NCBI GenBank assembly: GCA_900320245.1
Contig: ONRP01000045.1
Coordinates: 1 to 38,075, forward strand
Reading direction: 5' to 3'
DNA from: an uncultured Prevotellaceae bacterium
Lineage (GTDB): Bacteria > Bacteroidota > Bacteroidia > Bacteroidales > Muribaculaceae
DNA length: 38,075 bases
Shown: positions 15,883-24,072 of the stretch, in pieces
Numbering within the stretch: position 1 is the first letter of the stretch
Layout of the letters: every line of letters begins with the position of its first letter
Position numbers and translations under genes: made by a program
The notes under the pieces: model-generated
What the model saw: the letters and a program-made list of their open reading frames with translations, nothing else
What the model was told of the DNA's origin: nothing
Database searches by the model: none

Positions 15883-17130
15883 ATGGGACTGATAGACGAC
15901 AGTAAACGCATCAACGAAATAGACCAGAAAGAGGAGCGCGCCATCCTCGTGGGACTGATTACTCCACAGCAGGGCGAGGCCAAGGCCAAGGAATACCTCG
16001 ACGAACTTGAATTCCTTGCCGAGACGGCAGGAGCAGTCACCGTGCACACCTTCCTGCAGCGTTGCGATGGGCCCAACAGCACTTCCTACGTCGGCAAGGG
16101 AAAACTCGAGGAAATCGTCGCCTATGTCGAGCAGAACGATATCAACCTGGTCATCTTTGACGATGACCTCACCCCCAAACAGGTCGCCTTCATCGAGAAG
16201 GCCGTACAGGTCAAGACGCTTGACCGCACAAGCCTTATCCTTGACATCTTTGCCAAGCGCGCACAGACCGCCAGCGCCAAGATGCAGGTCGAACTCGCAC
16301 AGTACCAGTACCTGTTACCGCGATTGGCGGGCATGTGGACCCACTTGGAGCGTCAGCGAGGCGGTATCGGTCTGCGCGGCCCCGGTGAGACTCAGATCGA
16401 GACCGACCGCCGTATCGTCAAGACCAAAATATCCCTGCTCAAGGAGAAACTGGCACAACTCGATAAGCAGAAGGCCACCCAGCGCAAGAACCGTGGCAAA
16501 CTCACTCGCATCGCCCTCGTGGGCTACACCAATGTGGGAAAATCCACGCTGATGAACGTGCTGAGCAAGAGCGAGGTATTTGCCGAGAACAAACTGTTCG
16601 CTACCCTCGACACCACGGTGCGCAAGGTCGTCATCGCCAACTTGCCCTTCCTGCTGACCGACACCGTCGGCTTCATCCGCAAGTTGCCCACCCACCTCGT
16701 TGAGTCCTTCAAGAGCACCCTCGACGAGGTGCGTGACAGTGATATCCTTGTCCATGTCGTGGACATTTCCCATCCGCAGTTCGAGGAGCAGATCGAAGTC
16801 GTGAACCGCACCCTTCAGGAAGTGTGCGATGCCGGCAACAAGGAGATGGTCATGGTGTTCAACAAGATTGACCAGTTCACCCATGTCCCTAAGGACGAGG
16901 ACGACCTCACTCCGCGACAGCGCGAGAATATCCCCCTCGAGGAACTCCAGGAGACCTGGATGGCACGCATGGGCGAGAACTGCGTCTTCATCAGTGCCAA
17001 GAAGCAGCAGAACATCGACGGCCTCAAGCGCATGCTCTATAACAAGGCTAAAGCCGTCCACACCGCCCGCTTCCCTTACAACGATTTCCTGTACCAGACT
17101 TACGATGACCTGGAAGAAGATAAGAATTAA
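15883..17130 (+). CDS. hflX: GTPase HflX
   Basis: HflX is a ribosome-associated GTPase that splits stalled or stressed 70S ribosomes. The 415-aa protein has the N-terminal HflX domain (about 20-195), with VTVHTFLQRCDGPNSTSYVG, the ribosome-contact helices, and GLRGPGETQIETDRRIVKTK. A coiled linker leads to the G domain: G1 GYTNVGKSTLMN, G3 DTVGFIRKLPTHLVESF, G4 NKID, G5 ISAKK. All nucleotide-binding motifs are intact and the length is normal. The upstream region contains a 22-bp motif shared with the divergent GH92 gene. The FISUMP-type gene starts 87 nt after its stop. Confidence 0.97.
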   Translation: MGLIDDSKRINEIDQKEERAILVGLITPQQGEAKAKEYLDELEFLAETAGAVTVHTFLQRCDGPNSTSYVGKGKLEEIVAYVEQNDINLVIFDDDLTPKQVAFIEKAVQVKTLDRTSLILDIFAKRAQTASAKMQVELAQYQYLLPRLAGMWTHLERQRGGIGLRGPGETQIETDRRIVKTKISLLKEKLAQLDKQKATQRKNRGKLTRIALVGYTNVGKSTLMNVLSKSEVFAENKLFATLDTTVRKVVIANLPFLLTDTVGFIRKLPTHLVESFKSTLDEVRDSDILVHVVDISHPQFEEQIEVVNRTLQEVCDAGNKEMVMVFNKIDQFTHVPKDEDDLTPRQRENIPLEELQETWMARMGENCVFISAKKQQNIDGLKRMLYNKAKAVHTARFPYNDFLYQTYDDLEEDKN

Positions 17131-17217
17131 ATAGATAGGTGCCATGCAGAAGGCTCTAACGGGCTCTGCTCTCTGTAATGGCGTTGAATAGTTTTTTAGA
17201 GCCCACAATAGACAATT

Positions 17218-17991
17218 ATGAAGAAATTATTTGCTTTATTAATGGTTTTGGCATTGGCATTCTCCATCACTACCAACGCGACAGTAAAGAATGGCGACGT
17301 GAATGGTGACGGCTCCATTGACATCAGCGACGTGACGGAACTGATCGCTTACATCTTGACCGGAGGATCGGTAACCCCTGACCCCGCTCATGAATCAGTC
17401 GATTTAGGTCTGCCCAGCGGCACACTGTGGGCTACATGCAACGTGGGTGCTACCGCTCCTGAGGAGTATGGTGACTACTTCGCTTGGGCCGAAACCGTCC
17501 CCAACAAGGATTTCTACCAGTGGTCCACAACTCCGTATGTCGTAATCGAGGATGGTCAAGTGCATTTTACAAAGTACAATACTAAAGAAAGTCTTGGTCC
17601 GGTTGACAACAAGACCGAATTGGACCCCGAGGATGATGCTGCCTACGTGAACTGGGGCGAAGAATGGCGTATGCCCTCCAAGGAGCAAATCGATGAATTG
17701 TCGGCCAATTGCACCTGGGTGTGGACGCAGGTGAATGGTGTGAACGGTCAACTGGCGACCGGCCCTAACGGCAATACCATTTTCTTCCCCGCTGCAGGTT
17801 CCCGCTTGGAGTATGACCTCTCGGGCGCTGGCGAGAGGGGCCACTACTGGACGCGCTCGCTCTATATCCTCACTCCAACTGTTACCTTCCCCAATAGCGG
17901 TTACAAACTCTACGTCACCAATAATACTTTTGGCTGGAATTCCGGCAACCGCAATTGTGGCTTTGTAGTGCGTGCCGTGCGTGCTAACTAA
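17218..17991 (+). CDS. Secreted FISUMP-type protein with N-terminal dockerin-like repeat (paralog)
   Basis: This 257-aa secreted protein has a signal peptide (MKKLFALLMVLALAFSITTNA). A single dockerin-like repeat, GDVNGDGSIDISDVTELI, follows immediately. The FISUMP-type domain comes next: SVDLGLPSGTLWATCNVGA, YGDYFAWAETVP, ELDPEDDAAYVNWGEEWRMP, ATGPNGNTIFFPAAGS and FVVRAVRA. Domain order and many motifs match the protein at 4133-4900, so the two arose by duplication, now 13 kb apart. No canonical promoter was seen in the 87-nt gap after hflX, so readthrough from hflX is possible. An inverted repeat (GGCTCTAA 17152-17159 with TTAGAGCC 17196-17203) lies in that gap. Function is unknown beyond predicted extracellular location. 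Confidence 0.85.
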   Translation: MKKLFALLMVLALAFSITTNATVKNGDVNGDGSIDISDVTELIAYILTGGSVTPDPAHESVDLGLPSGTLWATCNVGATAPEEYGDYFAWAETVPNKDFYQWSTTPYVVIEDGQVHFTKYNTKESLGPVDNKTELDPEDDAAYVNWGEEWRMPSKEQIDELSANCTWVWTQVNGVNGQLATGPNGNTIFFPAAGSRLEYDLSGAGERGHYWTRSLYILTPTVTFPNSGYKLYVTNNTFGWNSGNRNCGFVVRAVRAN

Positions 17992-18032
17992 AATAGGAAC
18001 CTTGCTTTAGCACATCGGTTTTAAACATATTC

Positions 18033-18072
18033 ACGCCGCTTGTCGACCCGTGCTGGGACCGACAAGCGGTGT
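18033..18072 (+). terminator. Terminator after the second FISUMP-type gene
   Basis: Arms 18033-18045 and 18060-18072 pair over 13 bp with one G-U (core CCGCTTGTCG/CGACAAGCGG) around a 14-nt loop, followed by the T-rich GTTGTTTGAT. Confidence 0.75.
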
Positions 18073-18140
18073 TGTTTGATAAGGACATCTGAGGGGGGGA
18101 TACATGTTGGCCCGATGTGAGTTAATAATTCCAGGTTACA

Positions 18141-18171
18141 TTGATTAACTGTGATAATTATTGTACCTTTG
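18141..18171 (+). promoter_or_regulatory. Promoter of the C10 protease gene
   Basis: TTG at 18141-18143, a 20-nt spacer and TACCTTTG at 18164-18171. It predicts a start near 18178 and a leader of about 170 nt before the GTG start. Confidence 0.7.
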
Positions 18172-18177
18172 CATGGT

Positions 18178-18351
18178 CGAAGAGGACAAGAAACCTGTGC
18201 CATCGAGAGAGACCTGAAAGATTTGCACAGGCTAAAATGCGTCGTTATCAGCATGAATAACCAACTGGAGTGAATGCTCAAGGTGTGCGCTTGGCTAACT
18301 CGATGATTATCATCTTTTTGAGCAAAAGCACTCTTTAATACTTAATAACTT
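18178..18351 (+). promoter_or_regulatory. Long structured 5' leader of the C10 protease gene
   Basis: Pairing segments are CCTGTGC (18194-18200) with GCACAGG (18225-18231), and TGCTCAA (18275-18281) with TTGAGCA (18318-18324). A small GATGA/TCATC hairpin (18302-18314) followed by TTTTT is nested inside the second pair. A seven-codon open frame (MRRYQHE) lies at 18238-18261. The small hairpin plus T-run resembles an intrinsic terminator that the longer pairing would disrupt. An attenuation role is inference. No known riboswitch class was recognised. Confidence 0.35.
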
Positions 18352-20433
18352 GTGAAAAAGAGAGTTATCACTGTTTTTCTGAAGCCGCTGGTTCTGTTGA
18401 TGTGTGTCATCATGTCGATGGATATGGCAGCGGCTGGCATTGATGCTGCCGGTGCTCACACCAGGGCTTTGCAGTTTCTGAATAGTCAGCAGCGCAACAT
18501 CCTGTCAACCAGCCCTCGACAACTGTCGCTTGTTCATACCGAGAAGTCTAAGGCCGATGCACGCCTAGCCGATTACTATGTGTTCAATGCCGATGACGGC
18601 AGCGCATTTGTGATAGTCGCCGGCGATGACCGCGCTGCGGGTGTGCTGGCCTGTGGCAACCATGCCATTGACATGGACAATGTGCCTTGTAACATGCAGT
18701 GGATGCTGGATCATTACAGCAAGCAGATAGACTACTTGCGCGCCCATCCCGAGGTGCCTGTCATGGCTGGCGCCGGGCAGAATTCGGTGGTGGTGTCGCC
18801 GCTGGTATCATGTACCTGGAACCAGCGGGCGCCTTTCTACAACCAATGCCCGACCAGCGGCACCCAGCATTGCCTGACGGGATGTGTGGCAACGGCGATG
18901 GCCCAGGTGATGTACTACTGGAAATATCCGGCCCAGGCTCCTGCTTTGGACGGTTACACATCCGAGGTGAATGGCGCCACCGTTGACGCTTTACCTGGTG
19001 GCACATTTGATTGGGACAATATGCTTGACGTGTATCCGACCAACGCCACTGCCCAGCAGAAGGATGCCGTGGCGATGCTTATGCGCTATTGCGGCCAGGC
19101 TTGTCACATGGGCTACGGCACCAGTGCCAGCGGCGCTTACAGCGACGATGAGTTGGAAGGCATGAAGACGTTTGGCTACAACAATGATGCGGTGCTCCTT
19201 GACCGTGACGATTTTACGGCCGGCGAGTGGGCCGCAATGATTGAGCAGCAACTCGCTGCCGGTTGTCCTATTCTGTACGGTGGCGTGGATGCCGACAAGA
19301 ATGCGGGCCATGCCTTTGTCGTGGACGGCTGCGGGGGTGGCATGTATCATATCAACTGGGGATGGAGCGGTTCTGGCGACGGCTACTTTGTGCTCGATGC
19401 ATTCACAACGATGAATCTCCAGTATTCAAGTGAGCAGCAGATGCTCTATCAGGTCTATCCTGCCGGATATTTGTATGATAAACATGCGGCGTTCATGCTT
19501 CCCGCTACTCAGGTCGGTGCCACCTCTTTCACGGCAACGTGGACCGATTCAACGCCCAGCGAGTGGGTAACAGGCTACACGCTGTATGTGCAACCCTACG
19601 ACCCCTCGGCCCACGAGGTGGTGCTCAACGAGACGTTTGCGGCCATCAATGTGAATCTTGATGCCACAACGGCCCTGTCGGCCAACAAGGTGGGGGACTA
19701 CTGCGACAATCCTGGCTGGACCGGCAGTTTTGTCTATCTGGGTGCAGGTGGCTGCTTTATCGTCGGTGGACAAAAGTATGTGGGTTCCCTTACTACACCG
19801 CAACTGTATCCTGATGACGACGGCAAGATGACCGTCAGGTTCAGTGCCCGCTACTACGGCAACGAGAACAGTTCGGCACTTGTGACCTGTGGCGACACCC
19901 AATTGAGCATTCCCTTGACACGCATGGCGACCCCTTATGCCCTGGTGTTTGATAACGTCGCGCCGGGGGCAAAGGTGACCTTCGGCTGCACGGGCAGGGC
20001 ACAGCGATTCTACCTTGATGATGTGGTAGTCACCACGGGCGACGACCGTGACCCTGTCGAGATGGCCCCCGATGGTACGGGATTTCTTGTCGTTCCTGAC
20101 CTCACCGCTATGACATACAATGTCACAGGGCTCACCACGGGAGCAACCTATCGTTTCCTGGCAGTCACCCGATTTGCTGATCAGGTGTCCAAGAAATCCA
20201 ACGTGCAGTTGGTGACGTTGCTCGATCAGGAGCAACATAACTACAGGGTGGGTGATGTGAACCACGATAGCGCTGTCGATATCGATGACGTGACCCTGCT
20301 GATTTCCTGTCTGCTCAACGGATGGGATGACAACATCTGTTCAACTTGTGCCAACGTCGATGGTGCGGGTGGCATCGATATCGACGATGTGACCAGCCTC
20401 ATTGGCATCGTGCTGGGCATGAGTGTCCAATGA
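18352..20433 (+). CDS. Secreted C10 family cysteine protease with C-terminal dockerin-like repeats
   Basis: C10 peptidases (streptopain type) are secreted papain-like proteases made with an inhibitory propeptide. The 693-aa product starts at GTG (18352), giving a signal peptide ending near MDMAAAG. The propeptide (about 30-140) contains YYVFNADDGSAFVIVAGDDR. The catalytic domain has the nucleophile Cys178 in CLTGCVATAMAQVMYYW and the His320 in GHAFVVDGCGGGMYHINWGW. A beta-sandwich follows (about 400-580), probably a jellyroll and a fibronectin-like segment. Two dockerin-like repeats end the protein: GDVNHDSAVDIDDVTLLISC and VDGAGGIDIDDVTSLIGIVL. It has its own promoter and a long leader. Likely role: extracellular proteolysis at or near the surface. 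Confidence 0.9.
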   Translation: MKKRVITVFLKPLVLLMCVIMSMDMAAAGIDAAGAHTRALQFLNSQQRNILSTSPRQLSLVHTEKSKADARLADYYVFNADDGSAFVIVAGDDRAAGVLACGNHAIDMDNVPCNMQWMLDHYSKQIDYLRAHPEVPVMAGAGQNSVVVSPLVSCTWNQRAPFYNQCPTSGTQHCLTGCVATAMAQVMYYWKYPAQAPALDGYTSEVNGATVDALPGGTFDWDNMLDVYPTNATAQQKDAVAMLMRYCGQACHMGYGTSASGAYSDDELEGMKTFGYNNDAVLLDRDDFTAGEWAAMIEQQLAAGCPILYGGVDADKNAGHAFVVDGCGGGMYHINWGWSGSGDGYFVLDAFTTMNLQYSSEQQMLYQVYPAGYLYDKHAAFMLPATQVGATSFTATWTDSTPSEWVTGYTLYVQPYDPSAHEVVLNETFAAINVNLDATTALSANKVGDYCDNPGWTGSFVYLGAGGCFIVGGQKYVGSLTTPQLYPDDDGKMTVRFSARYYGNENSSALVTCGDTQLSIPLTRMATPYALVFDNVAPGAKVTFGCTGRAQRFYLDDVVVTTGDDRDPVEMAPDGTGFLVVPDLTAMTYNVTGLTTGATYRFLAVTRFADQVSKKSNVQLVTLLDQEQHNYRVGDVNHDSAVDIDDVTLLISCLLNGWDDNICSTCANVDGAGGIDIDDVTSLIGIVLGMSVQ

Positions 20434-20479
20434 AACACCCGGTTTAAAAGTATTGTTTTACCGTTAAATTCTGAATATT

Positions 20480-21016
20480 TTGGCTAACCCAAGTACTAAA
20501 CAGGAATTGTTGGCTTCTATCGCTGATGGATATGCCAAGTTGTGCGACCAGGTCGCTAAGATGAGTGATGATGAGAAGGCAGCAGCGTTTGACTTAACTG
20601 CCGACCCCAAGAAGTGCGGTGTGCGTTGGCAGTATGACCGCTGTTTGCGTGACTTGCTGATTCACCTGTACGAGTGGCAGGTGCTTATGCGCGAGTTTGT
20701 GCAGAACATCCGTGAAGGTCATCCCAGGGATTACCTGCCCGATGAGTACCGCCACAACTATCACGAGATGGACAAGATGCTGGTCCAGAAGCATCAGGAC
20801 ACCCCTCTGGAAGAGGCAACGCGGCCCCTGGGACAGACACACGACGAGATGCTCGCCCTCGCCGATAGTTTCTCAGACGAGGAACTCTTCACTAAGGGCT
20901 ACTACAAGAACACCTACACGACCACGATGGCGGCCTATTTCGTGAGCGTTACCACCAGCCCATATGGCCAAGCGGTGAAACTGCTCAAGTCTCACCAGAA
21001 GAATTGCAGCAAATAG
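20480..21016 (+). CDS. ClbS/DfsB (DUF1706) family protein
   Basis: This 178-aa cytoplasmic protein resembles the ClbS/DfsB family, four-helix-bundle proteins of the DinB-like superfamily. The family includes ClbS, the colibactin self-protection enzyme. Visible features are STKQELLASIADGYAKLCDQ, the RCLRDLLIHLYEWQVLM segment with a typical His, YNYHEM-like spacing (YRHNYHEMDK) and a C-terminal TTSPYGQAVKLLKSHQK. The frame starts with TTG at 20480 (MANPSTKQE); the first in-frame ATG is about 28 codons later and would cut helix 1, so TTG is chosen. No colibactin-like biosynthetic genes are nearby, so a general protective or unknown function is more likely. Confidence 0.82.
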   Translation: MANPSTKQELLASIADGYAKLCDQVAKMSDDEKAAAFDLTADPKKCGVRWQYDRCLRDLLIHLYEWQVLMREFVQNIREGHPRDYLPDEYRHNYHEMDKMLVQKHQDTPLEEATRPLGQTHDEMLALADSFSDEELFTKGYYKNTYTTTMAAYFVSVTTSPYGQAVKLLKSHQKNCSK

Positions 21017-21071
21017 TTGTCGGGTTGTTTGTTTTTAGTGTGTGGCAGGAGCCACGGGGACACCTGGCGCC

Positions 21072-21356
21072 TCAGGGATTGTAGTAATCCTTGTGGTAAT
21101 AGGCCAGCAGTTCCTGCAGGTGGCGGTAGGCCTCGGCGGCGGGGCCGTCGGGGTCGAGTTCCATGGCTTCGAGATAACTGTTCAGGGCCATGCGCACGTT
21201 GCCTTCCTGGCGGTAGGCATTGCCGCGCAGGTAGTAGGCCGTGGCCAGCGTGCTGCGGTTGGTTCCGGCGCTCTCAATGATTTCGTTGGCGGCGGCCAGC
21301 GCCTGCGGGCCCTCGCTGTGCGACAGCATTTCTTTGATTTCCTGTATGGTTTTCAT
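21072..21356 (-). CDS. Small TPR protein
   Basis: This 94-aa protein is essentially one to two tetratricopeptide repeats: ALAAANEIIESAGTNRSTLA followed by AYYLRGNAYRQEGNVRMALN and YLEAMELDPDGPAAEAYRHL. It has no signal peptide, so it is likely cytoplasmic. It is divergent from the TerB-like gene across an 82-bp gap. A minus-strand -7-like TAATTTTG lies at 21379-21386. A role as an adaptor protein is the family expectation; the partner is unknown. Confidence 0.8.
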   Translation of the reverse strand: MKTIQEIKEMLSHSEGPQALAAANEIIESAGTNRSTLATAYYLRGNAYRQEGNVRMALNSYLEAMELDPDGPAAEAYRHLQELLAYYHKDYYNP

Positions 21357-21378
21357 CTTGTCACTTGATTTATTGCGG

Positions 21379-21416
21379 CAAAATTACACCAACTTCCCGA
21401 AAAATCATTATCTTTG
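21379..21416. promoter_or_regulatory. Divergent -7 elements, mini-TPR / TerB-like genes
   Basis: The minus strand has TAATTTTG at 21379-21386 and the plus strand has TATCTTTG at 21409-21416, each 23 nt from its gene's start. Neither has a clear -33 element at the usual distance. Confidence 0.5.
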
Positions 21417-21438
21417 CCCAAAATAAATTTCTGTTACA

Positions 21439-21831
21439 ATGGATACGAATAATGACATCAACAAGAATCAACAGCGCCTCGGACAACTCAAGAATCTCGT
21501 CATGCTCGCCGCTGCCGATGGACACCTGACCGACTCCGAGTTGGCTGTCGTGCTGGCCGTAGCCTCGCGCGAGAACATCACACCCGAAGAGTTTGACCAG
21601 GTGGTGGACAATCCCGATAGCGTTACCATCGCCCTGCCCGAGGACGAAGACACCAAACTTGCCTATCTGCGCGACATGGTCGCCCTGATGATGATTGACG
21701 GCGAACTCGAAGAACAGGAAATGGCCATCTGCAAAATCTATGCGATGGCACTGGGCTACCGTGGCAGCATCGTCGACGGCATGATTGCCGGTATCGTTGA
21801 ATCACTCGATAGTGAGGGACAGGTGGATTAA
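21439..21831 (+). CDS. TerB-like (tellurite resistance TerB family) protein
   Basis: This 130-aa cytoplasmic protein has a TerB-like all-helical domain. The two acidic metal-site-like motifs are LVMLAAADGHLTDSELAVVL and LVxMMxIDGE-type (VALMMIDGELEEQEMAICKI). TerB domains occur in tellurite/stress proteins and as adaptor modules associated with membrane or chaperone complexes. No TerC/D/E gene is adjacent, so classic tellurite resistance is unlikely. The next gene starts 12 nt after its stop, so the two are probably cotranscribed. Confidence 0.85.
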   Translation: MDTNNDINKNQQRLGQLKNLVMLAAADGHLTDSELAVVLAVASRENITPEEFDQVVDNPDSVTIALPEDEDTKLAYLRDMVALMMIDGELEEQEMAICKIYAMALGYRGSIVDGMIAGIVESLDSEGQVD

Positions 21832-21843
21832 CGTCAGCGCGAT

Positions 21844-22299
21844 ATGAACTGGAAACAATTCTTCTCGCTCTTGCTGGCTTGCTTCCTCTTCACAATGGCG
21901 GCCCGGGCTCAGGACAAGGTGGAGGTGGTGGATGACATTTACCCCACTAAAGAATCGGTGGCCGCCGAGTTGGATGAATACAGCGAGCAATTGAATGACA
22001 AGTGTCCCATCATCTACGGTGGTGATTGGATTATCAAGTCCATCACGATGGTGGGTGACAGATATGCCCTGGTCGATCTCCAGGCCCCCTCGACCCTGTC
22101 GATGGTGTTCTCGTCATTGACTGGCAATACTGACAATGTGAAACAGGTGTGGGGCAAGCAACTCAGGCAATATGGCGAGCAATGGAACCGCTTTGCCAAA
22201 CTGCTTGTTCGGGCCGGACGCCCTGTTGTCCTCATCGTGCAGCCCGACGGTAACCCCAAATCGGCGATCATGACCCTGCAGCCTTCTGATTTAAGGTAA
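21844..22299 (+). CDS. Small secreted protein of unknown function
   Basis: This 151-aa protein has a signal peptide (MNWKQFFSLLLACFLFTMAARAQ), so it is exported. The mature part (DKVEVVDDIYPTKESVAAEL, then CPIIYGGDWIIKSITMVGDR) appears mixed alpha/beta, with WNRFAKLLVRAGRPVVLIVQPDG near the C-terminus. I do not recognise a family. It starts 12 nt after the TerB-like gene and shares its direction with the glycine-zipper lipoprotein 125 nt downstream, so a small envelope-stress operon is conceivable. Confidence 0.7.
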   Translation: MNWKQFFSLLLACFLFTMAARAQDKVEVVDDIYPTKESVAAELDEYSEQLNDKCPIIYGGDWIIKSITMVGDRYALVDLQAPSTLSMVFSSLTGNTDNVKQVWGKQLRQYGEQWNRFAKLLVRAGRPVVLIVQPDGNPKSAIMTLQPSDLR

Positions 22300-22424
22300 G
22301 GCTAACTGCTTCGCCGCGCTCTCGGCAACGGACCGGGGCCCTTTGGCATAATTCTTGCAAATGAGAGTTTTAGCGGCAATAGATGTCCGTGAATTGTTGA
22401 ACCAGAATAATCAAGAACGAATAG

Positions 22425-23078
22425 ATGAACAAGAAAACAGTCTTTGCGGCACTGATGGCTTCGACCTTGTTGCTGTCGGGGTGCCAGTCGATGAACCAGT
22501 TCTATGGTGCTACCACCGGGGCATCGATAGGTGGCATGTTTGGCTCTGCCATTGGAGGCATTGCCGACGGGTGGCGTGGGCATGATGTCGGCACTGTAGT
22601 CGGCATGGCCGTGGGTGGCATCATCGGCGCTGCAGCAACGGCACCCAAGACCGATGACGGCAACTATCGCTCCTCGGACTACTACCACGACTACGATATG
22701 GACGATTATCGTGGAAACAATGCCTACAGTCCTTTTGCCAACATCGAGATTGTGGACCTGCGCTTTATCGACGAGAACGACAACGGTGCACTCGATGGGG
22801 GAGAGCATGCCAAACTCGTGTTCATCATCCGCAACATGGGACGCGACTACGTCTATGACATCGCTCCTGTCATCACGGTGAGCGGTACCAAGGAGATTTA
22901 CCTCTCGCCGACAGCAATCGTCAAGGAATTGGGACCGGGCAAGGCGGTGCGCTACCAGAGCGAGGTCATAGCCACAAGAAAACTCAAGAACGGTGCAGCC
23001 GACTTCTCCATCGGCTTCTCCGACGGTGACAAACTCTACACCATGCGCTCTTTCCAACTCAAGACGATGAAACGTTAA
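22425..23078 (+). CDS. Glycine-zipper lipoprotein
   Basis: This 217-aa lipoprotein has a signal peptide with lipobox LLSGC (Cys20; MNKKTVFAALMASTLLLSGC). A glycine-zipper segment follows: GATTGASIGGMFGSAIGGIA and HDVGTVVGMAVGGIIGAAA, the GxxxG pattern of YMGG/Gly-zipper proteins that can insert in or span membranes. The remaining C-terminal part (about 85-217) has an Ig-like beta-sandwich pattern: FANIEIVDLRFIDENDNGAL, AKLVFIIRNMGRDYVYDIAP and SFQLKTMK. The combination suggests an envelope protein with an outside-facing beta domain. Function is unknown. A terminator follows at 23104-23131. Confidence 0.82.
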   Translation: MNKKTVFAALMASTLLLSGCQSMNQFYGATTGASIGGMFGSAIGGIADGWRGHDVGTVVGMAVGGIIGAAATAPKTDDGNYRSSDYYHDYDMDDYRGNNAYSPFANIEIVDLRFIDENDNGALDGGEHAKLVFIIRNMGRDYVYDIAPVITVSGTKEIYLSPTAIVKELGPGKAVRYQSEVIATRKLKNGAADFSIGFSDGDKLYTMRSFQLKTMKR

Positions 23079-23103
23079 CGACCGGCCGTTTTCGGTCAGT
23101 CTG

Positions 23104-23131
23104 TGCCGTGGCTCTGCCGCGGCATTTTTTT
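23104..23131 (+). terminator. Intrinsic terminator after the glycine-zipper gene
   Basis: TGCCGTGG (23104-23111) pairs with CCGCGGCA (23117-23124) around CTCTG, with one G-U, followed directly by seven T residues (23125-23131). Confidence 0.9.
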
Positions 23132-23140
23132 GTCTTGTGC

Positions 23141-23989
23141 TTACAGGATGACGCGGCGCGCGTTGACGGGCTCGTTGACAAACACGCTGGCCAGCGGGGA
23201 GAAGTGCTCGGGATCCTCGGTGGTATAGTACTGGCAAGTGCCTCCACGGCTGCAACGGCTCTCAATCTCGGGGTGGCGCTGCAGGTAGTTGGCGAGGCTC
23301 TCGGCCACGATGGGACCTTGTTGCACGACTTTCACCCCGTCGGGCATATGTTTATCGATCTTGTCGATGAGCAGGGGATAGTGGGTGCAACCCAGAATCA
23401 CGGTATCGATTTCGGGACATTCTCCCAGCAGCAGGTCAATGTCTTTCTTGACGAAGTAGTCGGCGCCGTCACCGCTGCTCTCGCGGTTCTCGACCAGGGG
23501 CACCCACATCGGGCAGGCGTGACCGTGGACCTTGTAGCCCGGATACATTCCTTCAATCTCGATGTTGTAACTGCCGCTCGCGATGGTGCCGGGAGTGCCG
23601 AACACGCCGATGTGTCCCGTGCGCGTCAGTTCGCCCACCTTCTCGACTGTGGGACGCACGACGCCCAGCACGCGGCGGGTGGGAGCAAGCGTGGGCAGGT
23701 CCTTCTGCTGGATGGTGCGTAGCGCCTCGGCCGAGGCGGTGTTGCATGCCAGGATAACGAGATGGCAACCTTGGGCAAACAGGTGCTTTACAGCCTGCAA
23801 AGTGAACTCATACACCAGTTCGCGCGAACGTGTTCCGTAAGGTGCACGCGCATTGTCGCCGATGAACAGGTAGTCATATTGAGGCAGCACCCGCCTGATG
23901 TCGCGCAGGATGGTCAACCCGCCGAATCCGGAGTCAAAAACCCCGATAGGGGCACGCTTGATACTGTCGCCTTGTGTATTTGTTGCCAT
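23141..23989 (-). CDS. murI: Glutamate racemase
   Basis: The enzyme interconverts L- and D-glutamate, providing D-Glu for peptidoglycan. The 282-aa protein has both catalytic Cys motifs: LVILACNTASAEALR for the first Cys and VILGCTHYPLLIDKI for the second. It also has the N-terminal IGVFDSGFGGLTILRDIRR and IGDNARAPYGTRS. The start ATG at 23987-23989 adds an N-terminal leader MATNTQGDSIKRAP before the fold. Length is normal. It is divergent from folP across an 83-bp region holding two -7 elements. Confidence 0.97.
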   Translation of the reverse strand: MATNTQGDSIKRAPIGVFDSGFGGLTILRDIRRVLPQYDYLFIGDNARAPYGTRSRELVYEFTLQAVKHLFAQGCHLVILACNTASAEALRTIQQKDLPTLAPTRRVLGVVRPTVEKVGELTRTGHIGVFGTPGTIASGSYNIEIEGMYPGYKVHGHACPMWVPLVENRESSGDGADYFVKKDIDLLLGECPEIDTVILGCTHYPLLIDKIDKHMPDGVKVVQQGPIVAESLANYLQRHPEIESRCSRGGTCQYYTTEDPEHFSPLASVFVNEPVNARRVIL

Positions 23990-24009
23990 GTCGGTTAATT
24001 TCTATAGTG

Positions 24010-24048
24010 CAAAGGTACGCCATTTTTCGGAAATCTTTAGTAACTTTG
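24010..24048. promoter_or_regulatory. Divergent -7 elements for murI and folP
   Basis: The minus strand has TACCTTTG at 24010-24017 and the plus strand has TAACTTTG at 24041-24048. The two elements share the 23 bp between them, so the two polymerases may compete. No convincing -33 elements were seen. Confidence 0.55.
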
Positions 24049-24072
24049 CAAACAAAATGAGATGCACTGTGC

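Noticed and set aside
17131-17217. Promoter for the second FISUMP-type gene
   Set aside because: TAGTTTTT-like sequence is present but lacks the final G and a -33 partner.
18021-18281. 86-codon minus-strand frame between the FISUMP-type and C10 genes
   Set aside because: It spans the terminator hairpin and the promoter of the C10 gene and has no protein-like features.
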